From Falsiroseomonas sp050563525 (GTDB taxonomy: Bacteria; Pseudomonadota; Alphaproteobacteria; Acetobacterales; Acetobacteraceae): a stretch of DNA of 64,000 bases. The notes beneath the pieces are model-generated. The model did no database searches and was not told where the DNA came from. It saw only the letters and a list, made by a program, of their open reading frames with translations. Position 1 is the first letter of the stretch, and each line of letters opens with the position of its first letter. Shown one piece after another: positions 17,439 to 25,392 of the stretch. A program made the position numbers and the translations under genes. The stretch lies in assembly GCF_050563525.1 (NCBI RefSeq), contig NZ_JBNXUN010000003.1:450533-514532 (forward strand). The letters run 5' to 3'.

Positions 17439-17765
17439 ATGATGAACATCCTGGCGAAGATTCTTCCGGCCTTGGCCGGGGGCCTGCTGTTAGCGAGCGT
17501 CGGGGGCGTGGCACCGGCTGCCGCGCAGGATGCGGCGCTGCTGGTCGACTGGAAGCCGCGTGGCGGCCACTACTACGGCCCCCCGCCGCGCTATCGCGGC
17601 CCCCCGCCGCCCCGCTACTATCGTGGCCCACCGCCGCATTATTACCGCGGACCGCCGCCGCGAGCCTACTACCCGCCGCCGCCGGTCTACTTCGCGCCGC
17701 CTCCGCCGCCGCGCTACTACCGCCCAGCGCCGCCCCCCGGTGTTGGACTGTATTTCCGGTTCTAG
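17439..17765 (+). CDS. Secreted Pro/Tyr/Arg-rich repeat protein
   Basis: A 108-residue protein. AGGAGA lies six bases before the ATG. A signal peptide (about residues 1-30, ending APAAAQ) is followed by a low-complexity region made of YYRGPPP-like units, PPPRYRGPPPPRYY and similar, ending GLYFRF. There is no enzyme motif. Such tails occur in small periplasmic or envelope-associated proteins of alphaproteobacteria, and the Arg/Tyr-rich repeats could bind the wall or polyanions. Function unknown. It ends 12 bases before the NRDE gene. Confidence 0.75.
   Translation: MMNILAKILPALAGGLLLASVGGVAPAAAQDAALLVDWKPRGGHYYGPPPRYRGPPPPRYYRGPPPHYYRGPPPRAYYPPPPVYFAPPPPPRYYRPAPPPGVGLYFRF
17565..17745 (+). 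repeat. Degenerate in-gene repeat encoding Tyr-Tyr-Arg-Gly-Pro-Pro-Pro units
   Basis: CCGCC-rich, imperfect direct repeats of about 21-30 bases encode alternating YY/R-G and PPP blocks. The repeats are diverged at third positions, so they look old and not like a recent slippage product. Confidence 0.6.
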
Positions 17766-17777
17766 TTTGCCTGGCTC

Positions 17778-18521
17778 GTGTGCACCGTCATCCTGCTGCG
17801 ACGTCCGGGGCACTCGTGGCCATTGGTCCTCGCGGCCAATCGGGACGAACGGCTGGATCGCGCCTGGGATGCCCCGGCCACACATTGGCCGGACTATCCT
17901 GGGGTGGTCGGTGGCCGGGATCGAATGGCGGGTGGAACCTGGATGGCCGCGGGCCGCGGCGGCATCGTCGCGGCGATCCTGAACCGGCCAGGCAGCCTTG
18001 GGCCCGCGGCAGGAAAGGCGTCGCGTGGCGCCCTGCCGCTGATGGCAGCCAGCCAGCGATCGGCTCGTGAAGCGGCGGAGCGGCTGGTTGACCTGGACGC
18101 CGGATGCTTTCGACCCTTCAATCTGGTCGTCGCCGACCGCGACGAGGCCTTTTTCCTGCGCGCACTCGGTGAAGGGCGGCCCGATGCAACCGGTCTGCCC
18201 GAGGGCGTCAGCATGGTCACGGCCCACGACGCGAACGACCTCAGCAGCCCCCGCATCCAACGCCACCTGCCCCGCTTCCAGGCCGCCGCGCCGCCAGACC
18301 CAGCGCAGCGAGATTGGGCCGCCTGGGAAGCGCTGCTGGCGGATGACAGCCTGGGACCCGCTGGCGTCGCCGATGCACTCCGCGTCCCGGCGGTGAAGGG
18401 TTTTGGCACGATCTGCGCCAGCCTCTTCGCGCTCGGGGCGAGCGGTGCGGTGCGCTGGCGCTTCTGCCCAACGCCGGCGGGAATGGCCGCCTTCAGGGAC
18501 ATTTCCCTGCCGGGCGGCTGA
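17778..18521 (+). CDS. NRDE/TANGO2-family protein
   Basis: A 247-residue member of the NRDE (TANGO2) family. It starts GTG-TGC, giving Met-Cys; the Cys2 is the invariant residue in the family and resembles an N-terminal nucleophile. Other family features are LAANRDERLDR (the NRDE motif), GGTWMA near residue 52 and AAILNRPG. The human homologue affects heme and lipid handling, but the biochemical role is not settled. The GTG start is favoured because the family begins M-C-T. Confidence 0.88.
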   Translation: MCTVILLRRPGHSWPLVLAANRDERLDRAWDAPATHWPDYPGVVGGRDRMAGGTWMAAGRGGIVAAILNRPGSLGPAAGKASRGALPLMAASQRSAREAAERLVDLDAGCFRPFNLVVADRDEAFFLRALGEGRPDATGLPEGVSMVTAHDANDLSSPRIQRHLPRFQAAAPPDPAQRDWAAWEALLADDSLGPAGVADALRVPAVKGFGTICASLFALGASGAVRWRFCPTPAGMAAFRDISLPGG

Positions 18522-18669
18522 AGCCGCCATGATGCAACCCGGACCTGTCGCCGTGGCGTGGCGGTGCCGGCTGTGCCCTGCTATAGCACCGAAAGATACC
18601 GGGCCGCCGCGGCCTGTCGTCCCGCGCGCCCACTTCCGGGGACCGCGGCTGTCGAGGAGTCTTTGTACC

Positions 18670-19434
18670 ATGGCGCGCCGCCGTCAGCTCTACGAGGGCA
18701 AGGCCAAGATCCTGTTCGAGGGGCCCGAGCCAGGCACGCTCGTCCAGTATTTCAAGGACGACGCCACCGCCGGCAACGGATCCAAGAAGGGCACCATCAC
18801 CGGCAAGGGCGTGCTCAACAATCGCATCAGCGAATACCTGATGATGAAGCTGGCCGAGATCGGCATCCCGACCCATTTCATTCGCCGCCTGAACATGCGG
18901 GAACAGCTGATCCGCGAAGTCGAGATCATTCCGCTCGAAATCGTCATCCGCAACGTCGCGGCCGGCAGCCTGGCCACGCGCCTTGGCATCCAGGAAGGCA
19001 CGCGCCTGCCACGGTCGATCCTGGAGTACTACTACAAGAACGACGCACTCGGTGACCCGATGGTCTCCGAGGAGCACATCACCTGCTTCGGTTGGGCCGC
19101 GACCCAGGACCTCGACGACATGGTGGCCCTGGCGCTGCGGGTGAACGACTTCCTGACCGGCTTGTTCCTTGGCGTCGGCATTACCCTGGTCGACTTCAAG
19201 CTGGAGTTCGGCCGGCTGTACGAGAACGACGAGATGCGCATCGTCCTGGCCGATGAGATCAGCCCGGATAATTGCCGGCTCTGGGACGTGAAGACCGGCG
19301 AGAAGATGGACAAGGACCGCTTCCGCCGCGACCTGGGGAAGGTCGAGGAAGGCTATCAGGAAGTCGCCAAGCGCCTCGGCATCCTGCCGGAGGCCGGCGT
19401 GCGCGACATGAAGGGTCCGGAGACCGTTCAATGA
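18670..19434 (+). CDS. purC: Phosphoribosylaminoimidazole-succinocarboxamide synthase
   Basis: A 254-residue SAICAR synthetase that joins CAIR and aspartate with ATP. It starts MARRRQLYEGKAKILFEG. The substrate motifs LVDFKLEFG and LADEISPDNCRLWD are present. GAGGAG stands about ten bases before the ATG. The 3' end overlaps purS as ATGA. It opens the purC-purS-X-purQ group, and the length fits the bacterial form. Confidence 0.96.
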   Translation: MARRRQLYEGKAKILFEGPEPGTLVQYFKDDATAGNGSKKGTITGKGVLNNRISEYLMMKLAEIGIPTHFIRRLNMREQLIREVEIIPLEIVIRNVAAGSLATRLGIQEGTRLPRSILEYYYKNDALGDPMVSEEHITCFGWAATQDLDDMVALALRVNDFLTGLFLGVGITLVDFKLEFGRLYENDEMRIVLADEISPDNCRLWDVKTGEKMDKDRFRRDLGKVEEGYQEVAKRLGILPEAGVRDMKGPETVQ

Positions 19435-19670
19435 AGGCACGCGTCACCATCATGCCGAAGACCGGTGTGCTCGATCCCCAGGGCAAGGCGATCGGCCATG
19501 CCCTGGCCTCCTTGGGCTTCACCGGCATGGGCGAGGTCCGGGCCGGGAAGGTTATCGAGTTCGAACTGGCGGAATCCGACCCGGCAAAGGCTCAGGCGGT
19601 GGCCGAGGATATGGCCCGGCGCCTGCTGGCCAACACTGTGATTGAATCCTTCCGCGTCGAGATCGCCTGA
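19431..19670 (+). CDS. purS: Phosphoribosylformylglycinamidine synthase subunit PurS
   Basis: A 79-residue structural subunit that joins PurQ and PurL into the FGAM synthase complex. It has the typical start MKARVTIMPKTGVLDPQGKA and a ferredoxin-like alpha/beta size. The ATG overlaps the purC stop. The presence of PurS fits the small-type PurL encoded further on. Confidence 0.95.
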   Translation: MKARVTIMPKTGVLDPQGKAIGHALASLGFTGMGEVRAGKVIEFELAESDPAKAQAVAEDMARRLLANTVIESFRVEIA

Positions 19671-19676
19671 ACCACG

Positions 19677-19910
19677 ATGGTCAAGGCATCCCTGCTGCTG
19701 ATGCTGGCGCTGACCGTGTTGATCGCCTTCGGACTGCGCTGGCGCGATCAGCGGATGCCGCAGGTAGCCGCGGCTAAGCGTAGCCGGCTCGGACTGGTCG
19801 CGCGCGGCAAGAAGGGCCTGGACCGCTGGGTCAATGCGGCGGCCATCGCCGCGCTGGTGACGCTGCTGCTGATGGGCGGGCTGCACTGGTTGAACGTCTG
19901 GCAGAGGTGA
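19677..19910 (+). CDS. Small two-helix membrane protein inside the pur cluster
   Basis: A 77-residue protein six bases after purS and ten before purQ. It has an N-terminal hydrophobic helix (about residues 4-20), a basic middle (RWRDQRMP, AAKRSRLG, RGKKG) and a second helix (about 53-72). I do not recognise a family. The tight spacing shows it is translated with purS and purQ. A membrane link for the FGAM synthase subunits would be speculation. Codon use looks like its neighbours. Confidence 0.75.
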   Translation: MVKASLLLMLALTVLIAFGLRWRDQRMPQVAAAKRSRLGLVARGKKGLDRWVNAAAIAALVTLLLMGGLHWLNVWQR

Positions 19911-19920
19911 AGCTGGCTTC

Positions 19921-20619
19921 ATGAACGCCGTCATCATCGTCTTCCCCGGCACCAACCGCGAGCGCGACATGGCGATCGCGCTGGAGCGTGCGACAGGCCG
20001 CAAGCCCACCATGGTGTTCCACCTGGCGGATGGCCTGCCGCCCGGGACCGATCTCGTGGTGCTGCCGGGCGGCTTCAGCCATGGCGACTACCTGCGCTGC
20101 GGCGCGATGGCGGCGCAATCGCCCATCATGCGCGCGGTCCGCAGCTTCGCGGCCTCCGGCGGGCATGTGCTGGGCGTCTGCAACGGCTTCCAGATCCTGA
20201 CAGAGGCCGGCCTGCTGCCCGGCGCGCTGCTGCGCAACGCCACGCTGCGGTTCCTGTCGATGGACTGCCACATGCGGGTGGAACGCGCCGATACGCCCTT
20301 CACCGCGCATTGGCAGCGCGGCGCCGTGTTCCGCGCGCCGATGGCGCATGGCGACGGCAACTACTTCTGCGATGATGAGACCCTGGCGCGGCTGAAGGGC
20401 GAAGGCCTGGTCGCCTTCCGCTATGCGACCGCCGAAGGCGCCGTCACGGCCGAGGCCAACCGCAACGGGGCGCGCGACAACATCGCGGGCATCCTCTCGT
20501 CCAACCTGCGCGTCTGCGGGCTGATGCCGCACCCCGAGGATCTGGTCGATCCGCTGATGGGCAGCGAGGACGGACTGCCGCTGTTCACAAGCCTCGTCGC
20601 GTCACTCGTCGCGGCCTGA
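19921..20619 (+). CDS. purQ: Phosphoribosylformylglycinamidine synthase subunit PurQ
   Basis: A 232-residue glutaminase subunit of FGAM synthase. The class I amidotransferase triad is visible: Cys in GVCNGFQILTEAG, and His and Glu in LMPHPEDLVDP. The start MNAVIIVFPGTNRERDMA is standard. The last 35 bases overlap the end of the antisense repair gene. The partner purL is separated from it by that reversed gene. Confidence 0.95.
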   Translation: MNAVIIVFPGTNRERDMAIALERATGRKPTMVFHLADGLPPGTDLVVLPGGFSHGDYLRCGAMAAQSPIMRAVRSFAASGGHVLGVCNGFQILTEAGLLPGALLRNATLRFLSMDCHMRVERADTPFTAHWQRGAVFRAPMAHGDGNYFCDDETLARLKGEGLVAFRYATAEGAVTAEANRNGARDNIAGILSSNLRVCGLMPHPEDLVDPLMGSEDGLPLFTSLVASLVAA

Positions 20620-21362
20620 ACACCCGAACTTCGGGCAGCGAGCGCTCCGCGCGGCGCAGGATTTGCGCCGTGTGCGGGGAGGCGGTTTCGGCACGCCGCC
20701 TCGCCGCCAGTGCACGCACCCAATCCGGCTGGTCCTTGGCGGCATCGTTCAGCCAGTTGCCGACCGACACCTGCACATAGAATGGCGGAAACCTCGCGCA
20801 GCGCCTCCAGCAGCGGCGCCGCTCGCCAGGGCTCGGCCCGGAGGATGCCGATATGCGCGCACCATACGCCGCGCGGCCGCGTCGCCTTGCTGGCAAAGCG
20901 TCGCAGCCGCTCATCCGACGCGCGGCACCATGGCAGCAACTCGGCGATGGCCGCATCGGGTGCCGCGACGATGGGCCTGCGCAGCGCCATCCAGGCCAGC
21001 GGCCGCATCGCCTCCAGGCGCGCCCCGAAATCCAGGCCAGGCAGCGCGCCGATCATGTAGCAGGCCCAGCCGCGCGCGGGGTCCGAGTCGTGGCGTGCAA
21101 GCTGCGGCACCGCCTCTGAGCTCAGCCGATCAAGCAGGATGGCACCGGCCAGCGCCATGCGTCGCACCAAGCCTTCGCCGGCCGCGGCCTGCAGCGTTCG
21201 AACGGCGTCGGCGCCCGCCAGCGGCACGGCGACTGACAAAAGTCGCGCAAAGTCCACGCTCAGCGCCTCCGCCAGCGTGCGGCTCTCCCGGGTCCCGGCT
21301 TCGAGCTCTGCCAGAACGTCCAACTGCGGGCCCCCCGTGCGTTCCGCTCTCCCCATCCGCAT
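20585..21362 (-). pseudogene. DNA alkylation repair (HEAT-like, AlkC/AlkD superfamily) gene with a frameshift
   Basis: Two adjoining frames together give one HEAT-like DNA alkylation repair protein. Frame one starts at ATG 21362 (AGGAGAG upstream) and is good to LLEALRE. The family sequence then continues in another frame as FYVQVSVGNWLNDAAKDQP and ARILRRAERSL-like text to the stop at 20585. The shift needs one extra base or two missing bases at about 20782-20797. Without it the reading frame runs on antisense through purQ. A real inactivation and a sequencing error are both possible. The gene sits reversed between purQ and purL. Confidence 0.75.
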
Positions 21363-21443
21363 GTCTCTCCTGCCTGGTGGCTCTTGCGAGGCACGAAAAA
21401 ATGCTACCCATCGCCGCGACAGGCCCCCGGAGCCCCCGACGCA

Positions 21444-23651
21444 ATGCAGCTTTTGCCCGCCGACCGCGCCGCCCAACTTGCCGCCGAGTTCGGCCTGAAA
21501 CCGGATGAGCATGCCCGCATGCTGTCCATCCTCGGGCGGTCTCCTTCGCTGACCGAGCTGGGCATCTTCTCCGTCATGTGGAGCGAGCACTGCTCCTATA
21601 AATCGTCTCGCATCTGGCTAAAGACGCTGCCGACCAAGGCACCCTGGGTCATCCACGGGCCGGGCGAGAATGCCGGAGTCATCGCCATAGGCGACGGGCT
21701 GGCCGCGATCTTTAAGATGGAGAGCCACAACCACCCGAGCTTCATCGAGCCTTACCAGGGTGCGGCCACCGGAGTCGGCGGCATCCTGCGGGATGTCTTC
21801 ACCATGGGGGCGCGACCAATCGCGAACCTCAACGCGCTGCGCTTCGGCGATCCCTCGGCGCCGCGGATGAAGCGGGTGATCGATGGCGTGGTGCGCGGCA
21901 TCGGCGGCTACGGCAATTGCGTTGGCGTGCCGACGGTAGGTGGCGAGGTGAATTTCCACCCGGCCTACAACGGCAATCCCCTGGTCAACGCCATGACCGT
22001 CGGCATCGCGCCGCTTGACCGCATCTTCCTGTCCGCCGCGGCGGGCATCGGCAATCCGGTCGTCTATGTCGGCAGCAAGACCGGCCGCGACGGCATCCAT
22101 GGCGCCACCATGGCATCGGCCGAGTTTTCCGCCGACTCTGAGGAGAAGCGGCCCACCGTGCAGATTGGCGATCCCTTCACCGAGAAGCTGCTTATCGAGG
22201 CGTGCCTGGAACTGATGGCGACAGACGCGATCGTCGCCATCCAGGACATGGGCGCCGCCGGCCTGACCAGCAGCAGCGTCGAGATGGCCAGCAAGGGTGG
22301 CATTGGCATCGAGCTGGAGATGGACCGCGTCCCGCAACGCGAGGAGGGCATGACGGCCTACGAGATGATGCTGTCCGAATCCCAGGAACGCATGCTGATG
22401 ATCCTGAAGCCCGGCGCAGAAGCCGCGGCCGAGGCGATCTTCCGCAAATGGGAATTGGACTTCGCCGTGATCGGCCACCTGACCGACACCGGCCGCATCG
22501 TCATCCGCCACCGCGGCACCATCGAGGCCGACATCCTGCTGGCGCCGCTGGAATCGGAGGCGCCGCTGTACCGGCGGCCGACCGTCGAGACGCCGAAGCA
22601 TCCCGTGCTGGATGCCAGCACGCTCGCCGATCCGCTTGGCCCGCTTCCGGCCCTGGAAAAGCTGGTCGGCAGCCTCGACCTCTGCTCCCGCCGCTGGATC
22701 TGGGACCAGTATGACAGCACCGTCGGCGGACAGACCGTGCAGCGCCCGGGCGGCGCGGACGCGGCCGTGGTGAAGCTGGAGGGGCTAAGGCGGGCGCTGG
22801 CCATGACCACGGATTGCACGCCGCGCTACTGCCAGGCCGATCCCGAGGCTGGCGGTGCACAGGCCGTGGCCGAGGCCTGGCGCAACCTGACCGCCGTGGG
22901 CGCCCGCCCGCTCGCCATCACGGACAACATGAACTTCGGCAATCCGGAAAAGCCGGAGATCATGGGCCAATTTGCGGCCGCCGTGCGCGGCATGGGCGCC
23001 GCCTGCCTGGCGCTCGATTTTCCGGTCGTGAGTGGTAATGTCTCGCTCTACAACGAGACCCAGGGCCGCGGCATCCTGCCCACCCCAGCCATCGGCGGCG
23101 TAGGCGTGCTGGAGGATGCGGCGCAGGCCCTCGGGCTGGCGCTGACGCCGAGCCTCGACTTGGTGCTGGTGGGCGAGACCCGGGGCTGGCTTGGGCAATC
23201 CCTGTGGCTGCGCGAGATCCTGGGCCGGGAGGACGGCGCACCGCCACCCGTGGACCTGGCCGCGGAGCGCCGCAACGGCGACTTCGTGCGGGCGCAGATC
23301 CTGGCCGGCCAGGTGGCGGCGTGCCACGACCTTTCGGATGGAGGCCTTCTTGTGGCGGTGGCCGAGATGGCCATGGGTGGCGGCACCGGAGCCCAGCTGA
23401 CCTCCCCGCCGGAGGGCCTCCCCGCGCAGGCCTGGTGGTTTGGCGAGGACCAGGCCCGCTATCTGCTGGCCGTCCCGGACGGCGCAGCACTGCTGCATGC
23501 CGCCGCCGCCGCCAAGGTTCCGTCCATGCTGCTGGGCCGCAGCGGTGGCGGGGACTTGGTTCTGGCCGATGGTTCCTCCATATCCGTGGCAAGGCTGGTG
23601 GTCGCCCATGAGGCGACGCTTCCGGCACTGATGCAGGGGGAAGCTGGCTGA
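21444..23651 (+). CDS. purL: Phosphoribosylformylglycinamidine synthase subunit PurL
   Basis: A 735-residue small-type FGAM synthase, the ATP-dependent subunit that works with PurS and PurQ. The start MQLLPADRAAQLAAEFGL and the motifs MWSEHCSYKSS, FKMESHNHPSF and QDMGAAGLTSSS are typical, and TDNMNFGNPEKPEIMGQF lies in the second half. An earlier in-frame start overlaps the promoter side of the antisense repair gene and is unlikely. The stop shares a base with the bolA start. Confidence 0.96.
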   Translation: MQLLPADRAAQLAAEFGLKPDEHARMLSILGRSPSLTELGIFSVMWSEHCSYKSSRIWLKTLPTKAPWVIHGPGENAGVIAIGDGLAAIFKMESHNHPSFIEPYQGAATGVGGILRDVFTMGARPIANLNALRFGDPSAPRMKRVIDGVVRGIGGYGNCVGVPTVGGEVNFHPAYNGNPLVNAMTVGIAPLDRIFLSAAAGIGNPVVYVGSKTGRDGIHGATMASAEFSADSEEKRPTVQIGDPFTEKLLIEACLELMATDAIVAIQDMGAAGLTSSSVEMASKGGIGIELEMDRVPQREEGMTAYEMMLSESQERMLMILKPGAEAAAEAIFRKWELDFAVIGHLTDTGRIVIRHRGTIEADILLAPLESEAPLYRRPTVETPKHPVLDASTLADPLGPLPALEKLVGSLDLCSRRWIWDQYDSTVGGQTVQRPGGADAAVVKLEGLRRALAMTTDCTPRYCQADPEAGGAQAVAEAWRNLTAVGARPLAITDNMNFGNPEKPEIMGQFAAAVRGMGAACLALDFPVVSGNVSLYNETQGRGILPTPAIGGVGVLEDAAQALGLALTPSLDLVLVGETRGWLGQSLWLREILGREDGAPPPVDLAAERRNGDFVRAQILAGQVAACHDLSDGGLLVAVAEMAMGGGTGAQLTSPPEGLPAQAWWFGEDQARYLLAVPDGAALLHAAAAAKVPSMLLGRSGGGDLVLADGSSISVARLVVAHEATLPALMQGEAG

Positions 23652-23884
23652 TGGCGATGGATGCGGCGGAAATCACGGCCCTGATCAAGGCCGCCCTGCC
23701 CGATGCCCAGGTGACGATCGAGGATCTGGCCGGTGACGGCGACCATTATGCCGCGACGGTCGTGTCCTCGGCCTTCAAGGGCATCAGCCGGGTGAAGCAG
23801 CACCAGATCGTCTATGCCGCTCTGCAGGGCCGAATGGGCGGGGCGCTGCACGCCCTTGCGCTGCAGACCTCCGCCCCCGACTGA
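23651..23884 (+). CDS. bolA: BolA-family protein
   Basis: A 77-residue BolA-like protein. The class signature is seen as GDGDHYAATVVSSAFKGIS and VKQHQIVYAAL. BolA proteins pair with monothiol glutaredoxins through a shared [2Fe-2S] cluster, and grxD is the next gene, so the pair probably acts in iron-sulfur trafficking. The ATG overlaps the purL stop by one base, and the next ATG overlaps its own TGA. Confidence 0.93.
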   Translation: MAMDAAEITALIKAALPDAQVTIEDLAGDGDHYAATVVSSAFKGISRVKQHQIVYAALQGRMGGALHALALQTSAPD

Positions 23885-24252
23885 TGAACCTTACCGACCA
23901 GGGACCCAACGCCATGAGCAACCCCGTCTTCGACCGCATCCAGTCCGACATCGGCGCCAACCCGGTGGTGCTGTACATGAAGGGTACGCCTGTCTTCCCG
24001 CAGTGCGGCTTCTCGGCCCGCGTCGTGCAGATCCTTTCGCATGTCGGCGTGCCCTTCAAGGGCGTGAACATCCTGGAGGACCAGGAGCTCCGCGAGGGGA
24101 TCAAGGCCTATGCGAACTGGCCGACCATCCCGCAGCTCTATGTGAAGGGCGAGTTTGTAGGCGGCTGCGACATCGTCACCGAGATGTTTCAGTCCGGCGA
24201 ATTGCAGACGCTGCTGGAGGAAAACGGCGTGGTGCCGAAGGCAACCGCCTGA
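23884..24252 (+). CDS. grxD: Monothiol glutaredoxin, Grx4 type
   Basis: A 122-residue monothiol glutaredoxin. The active site CGFS appears in FPQCGFSARVVQIL and the glutathione-binding WPTIPQLYVKGEFVGGCDI follows. It ligates a [2Fe-2S] cluster with glutathione, commonly with BolA, encoded just upstream. Two starts are possible: ATG 23884, coupled to the bolA stop, and ATG 23914 (MSNPVFDRIQ), which matches the family length better and has AGGGA before it. Confidence 0.94.
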   Translation: MNLTDQGPNAMSNPVFDRIQSDIGANPVVLYMKGTPVFPQCGFSARVVQILSHVGVPFKGVNILEDQELREGIKAYANWPTIPQLYVKGEFVGGCDIVTEMFQSGELQTLLEENGVVPKATA

Positions 24253-24294
24253 CGCCTCCGGCCCCTTTGGCCTGACCGTTCTGGCCCGAAAAGC

Positions 24295-24326
24295 AAAGCG
24301 CCGGCCCCTCGCGGGACCGGCGCTTT
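24295..24326. terminator. Bidirectional terminator between grxD and rpsD
   Basis: AAAGCGCCGG and CCGGCGCTTT form a perfect 10-bp stem between two convergent genes. On the minus strand it is followed by GCTTTT, a usable U-tract for rpsD; on the plus strand by TCTG. It is the best terminator in the window. Confidence 0.8.
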
Positions 24327-24347
24327 CTGCTGTCCGGACTGACCCGA

Positions 24348-24965
24348 TCAGCGCGAGTAGAATTCGACGACCAGGTTCGGTTCCATCTGGACCGGATACG
24401 GCACATCGCTCAGTTTCGGCGCGCGAAGGATGCGGCCGCGCATCGCGCGGTGGTCGATCTCGATGTATTCCGGGATGTCACGCTCGCCGGACTGCGCCGC
24501 GTCGAGTACGCAGGTCAGCTGCTTCGACTTGTCCTTCACCTCGATCACGTCCGTGTCCTTGACAAGGTAGGACGGGATGTTGAGGCGGCGGCCGTTGATC
24601 AGCACATGGCCATGGTTGACGAACTGGCGCGCGGCGAAGGGCGTCACGGCCAGCTTCATGCGGTAGATGATAGTGTCGAGGCGCCGCTCCAGGATCTCGA
24701 TCAGGTTCTCCGAGGTGTCGCCCTTCCGGCGCACGGCTTCCTCGTAGTACTTGCGGAACTGCTTCTCGCCGATGTTGCCGTAGTAGCCCTTCAGCTTCTG
24801 CTTAGCCATCAGCTGCACGCCGAAGTCGGTCGGCTTCTGCTTGCGGCGCTGGCCATGCTGGCCGGGGCCGTATTCGCGCTTGGCGATCGGCGACTTGGCG
24901 CGGCCCCAGAGGTTGACGCCGAGGCGGCGGTTGATCTTGTACTTGCTTTCTGCGCGCTTGGTCAT
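24348..24965 (-). CDS. rpsD: 30S ribosomal protein S4
   Basis: A 205-residue primary 16S rRNA-binding protein. It begins MTKRAESKYKINRRLGVNLW. The S4 RNA-binding domain is visible at LERRLDTIIYRMKLAVTPF and QFVNHGHVLINGRR. There is no zinc-type Cys cluster in the N-terminal arm. AGGAGA lies six bases before the ATG. In other bacteria S4 represses its own mRNA, and a long structured leader precedes this gene. Confidence 0.97.
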   Translation of the reverse strand: MTKRAESKYKINRRLGVNLWGRAKSPIAKREYGPGQHGQRRKQKPTDFGVQLMAKQKLKGYYGNIGEKQFRKYYEEAVRRKGDTSENLIEILERRLDTIIYRMKLAVTPFAARQFVNHGHVLINGRRLNIPSYLVKDTDVIEVKDKSKQLTCVLDAAQSGERDIPEYIEIDHRAMRGRILRAPKLSDVPYPVQMEPNLVVEFYSR

Positions 24966-25117
24966 GCGCTTCTCCTGCCCGGCACCCGTAGGGGTTGCCG
25001 GTTCTTGCTTGTGCCGGCACCCTTATGGGCATCGCGACGGGTTGTCCCGGTAGGCCCAAGGCCAGCATGGCCAAGGGCGGGCGCAGGCCCCGAAGGCCTG
25101 TCCACGTTCCCGGAAGT
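24966..25117 (-). promoter_or_regulatory. Structured 5' leader of rpsD with two mutually exclusive hairpins
   Basis: About 150 bases lie between the predicted transcription start and the ATG. In the RNA the order is: a hairpin with a UUCG-like loop (25084-25100), a two-part hairpin (25055-25077), a CGGG/CCCG hairpin (25038-25049), then three segments. Segment A is GGGUGCCGG (25014-25022), segment B is CCGGCAACCC (24992-25001), and segment C is GGGUGCCGG (24979-24987), followed by the ribosome-binding site. B can pair with A or with C, with a one-base bulge in either case. This is the layout of a translational switch and could be an S4 feedback site. Confidence 0.55.
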
Positions 25118-25123
25118 GCGGCG

Positions 25124-25153
25124 CCTATAGGGCTGGCCAGGCTGCCTTGTCAA
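25124..25153 (-). promoter_or_regulatory. Promoter of rpsD
   Basis: TTGACA (25148-25153), 18 bases, then TATAGG (25124-25129). The -35 is perfect and the -10 has four of six matches. It would start transcription near 25117, giving a leader of about 150 bases. Confidence 0.65.
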
Positions 25154-25182
25154 ACCACCCGACCCTCCCCTACTCCGCCCCC

Positions 25183-25392
25183 ATGGTTACACGCGAAGAG
25201 ATCCTGATCCTGGGGCTGACGGCCGGCGTCGTCGGCAGCCTCGTCGGCGGCCTGATGCTGGGCGTGGGCCTTGGCCTCGCCATCGGCGGGCAGCACCTTG
25301 GTTGGCTGCTGGTGCTGCCGGCGGCGCCGGTGGCCGGCATGCTTGGCTACGTGCTGGCGCGCCGACTGGCGCGGAAGCTCACTCCGCGCTGA
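25183..25392 (+). CDS. Small Gly-rich two-helix membrane protein
   Basis: A 69-residue protein with two hydrophobic segments. The first is Gly-rich (LTAGVVGSLVGGLMLGVG, residues 10-27), resembling tightly packed helix dimers; the second spans about 41-58. The tail is basic (ARRLARKLTPR). No family recognised. It is divergent from rpsD. Its last 14 bases overlap the convergent Bug-receptor gene. Confidence 0.65.
   Translation: MVTREEILILGLTAGVVGSLVGGLMLGVGLGLAIGGQHLGWLLVLPAAPVAGMLGYVLARRLARKLTPR

Noticed and set aside
20421..21590. A single 389-codon repair protein running through purQ on the minus strand
   Set aside because: After the frameshift the sequence no longer matches the family and becomes antisense purQ. 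The true C-terminus lies in the other frame.
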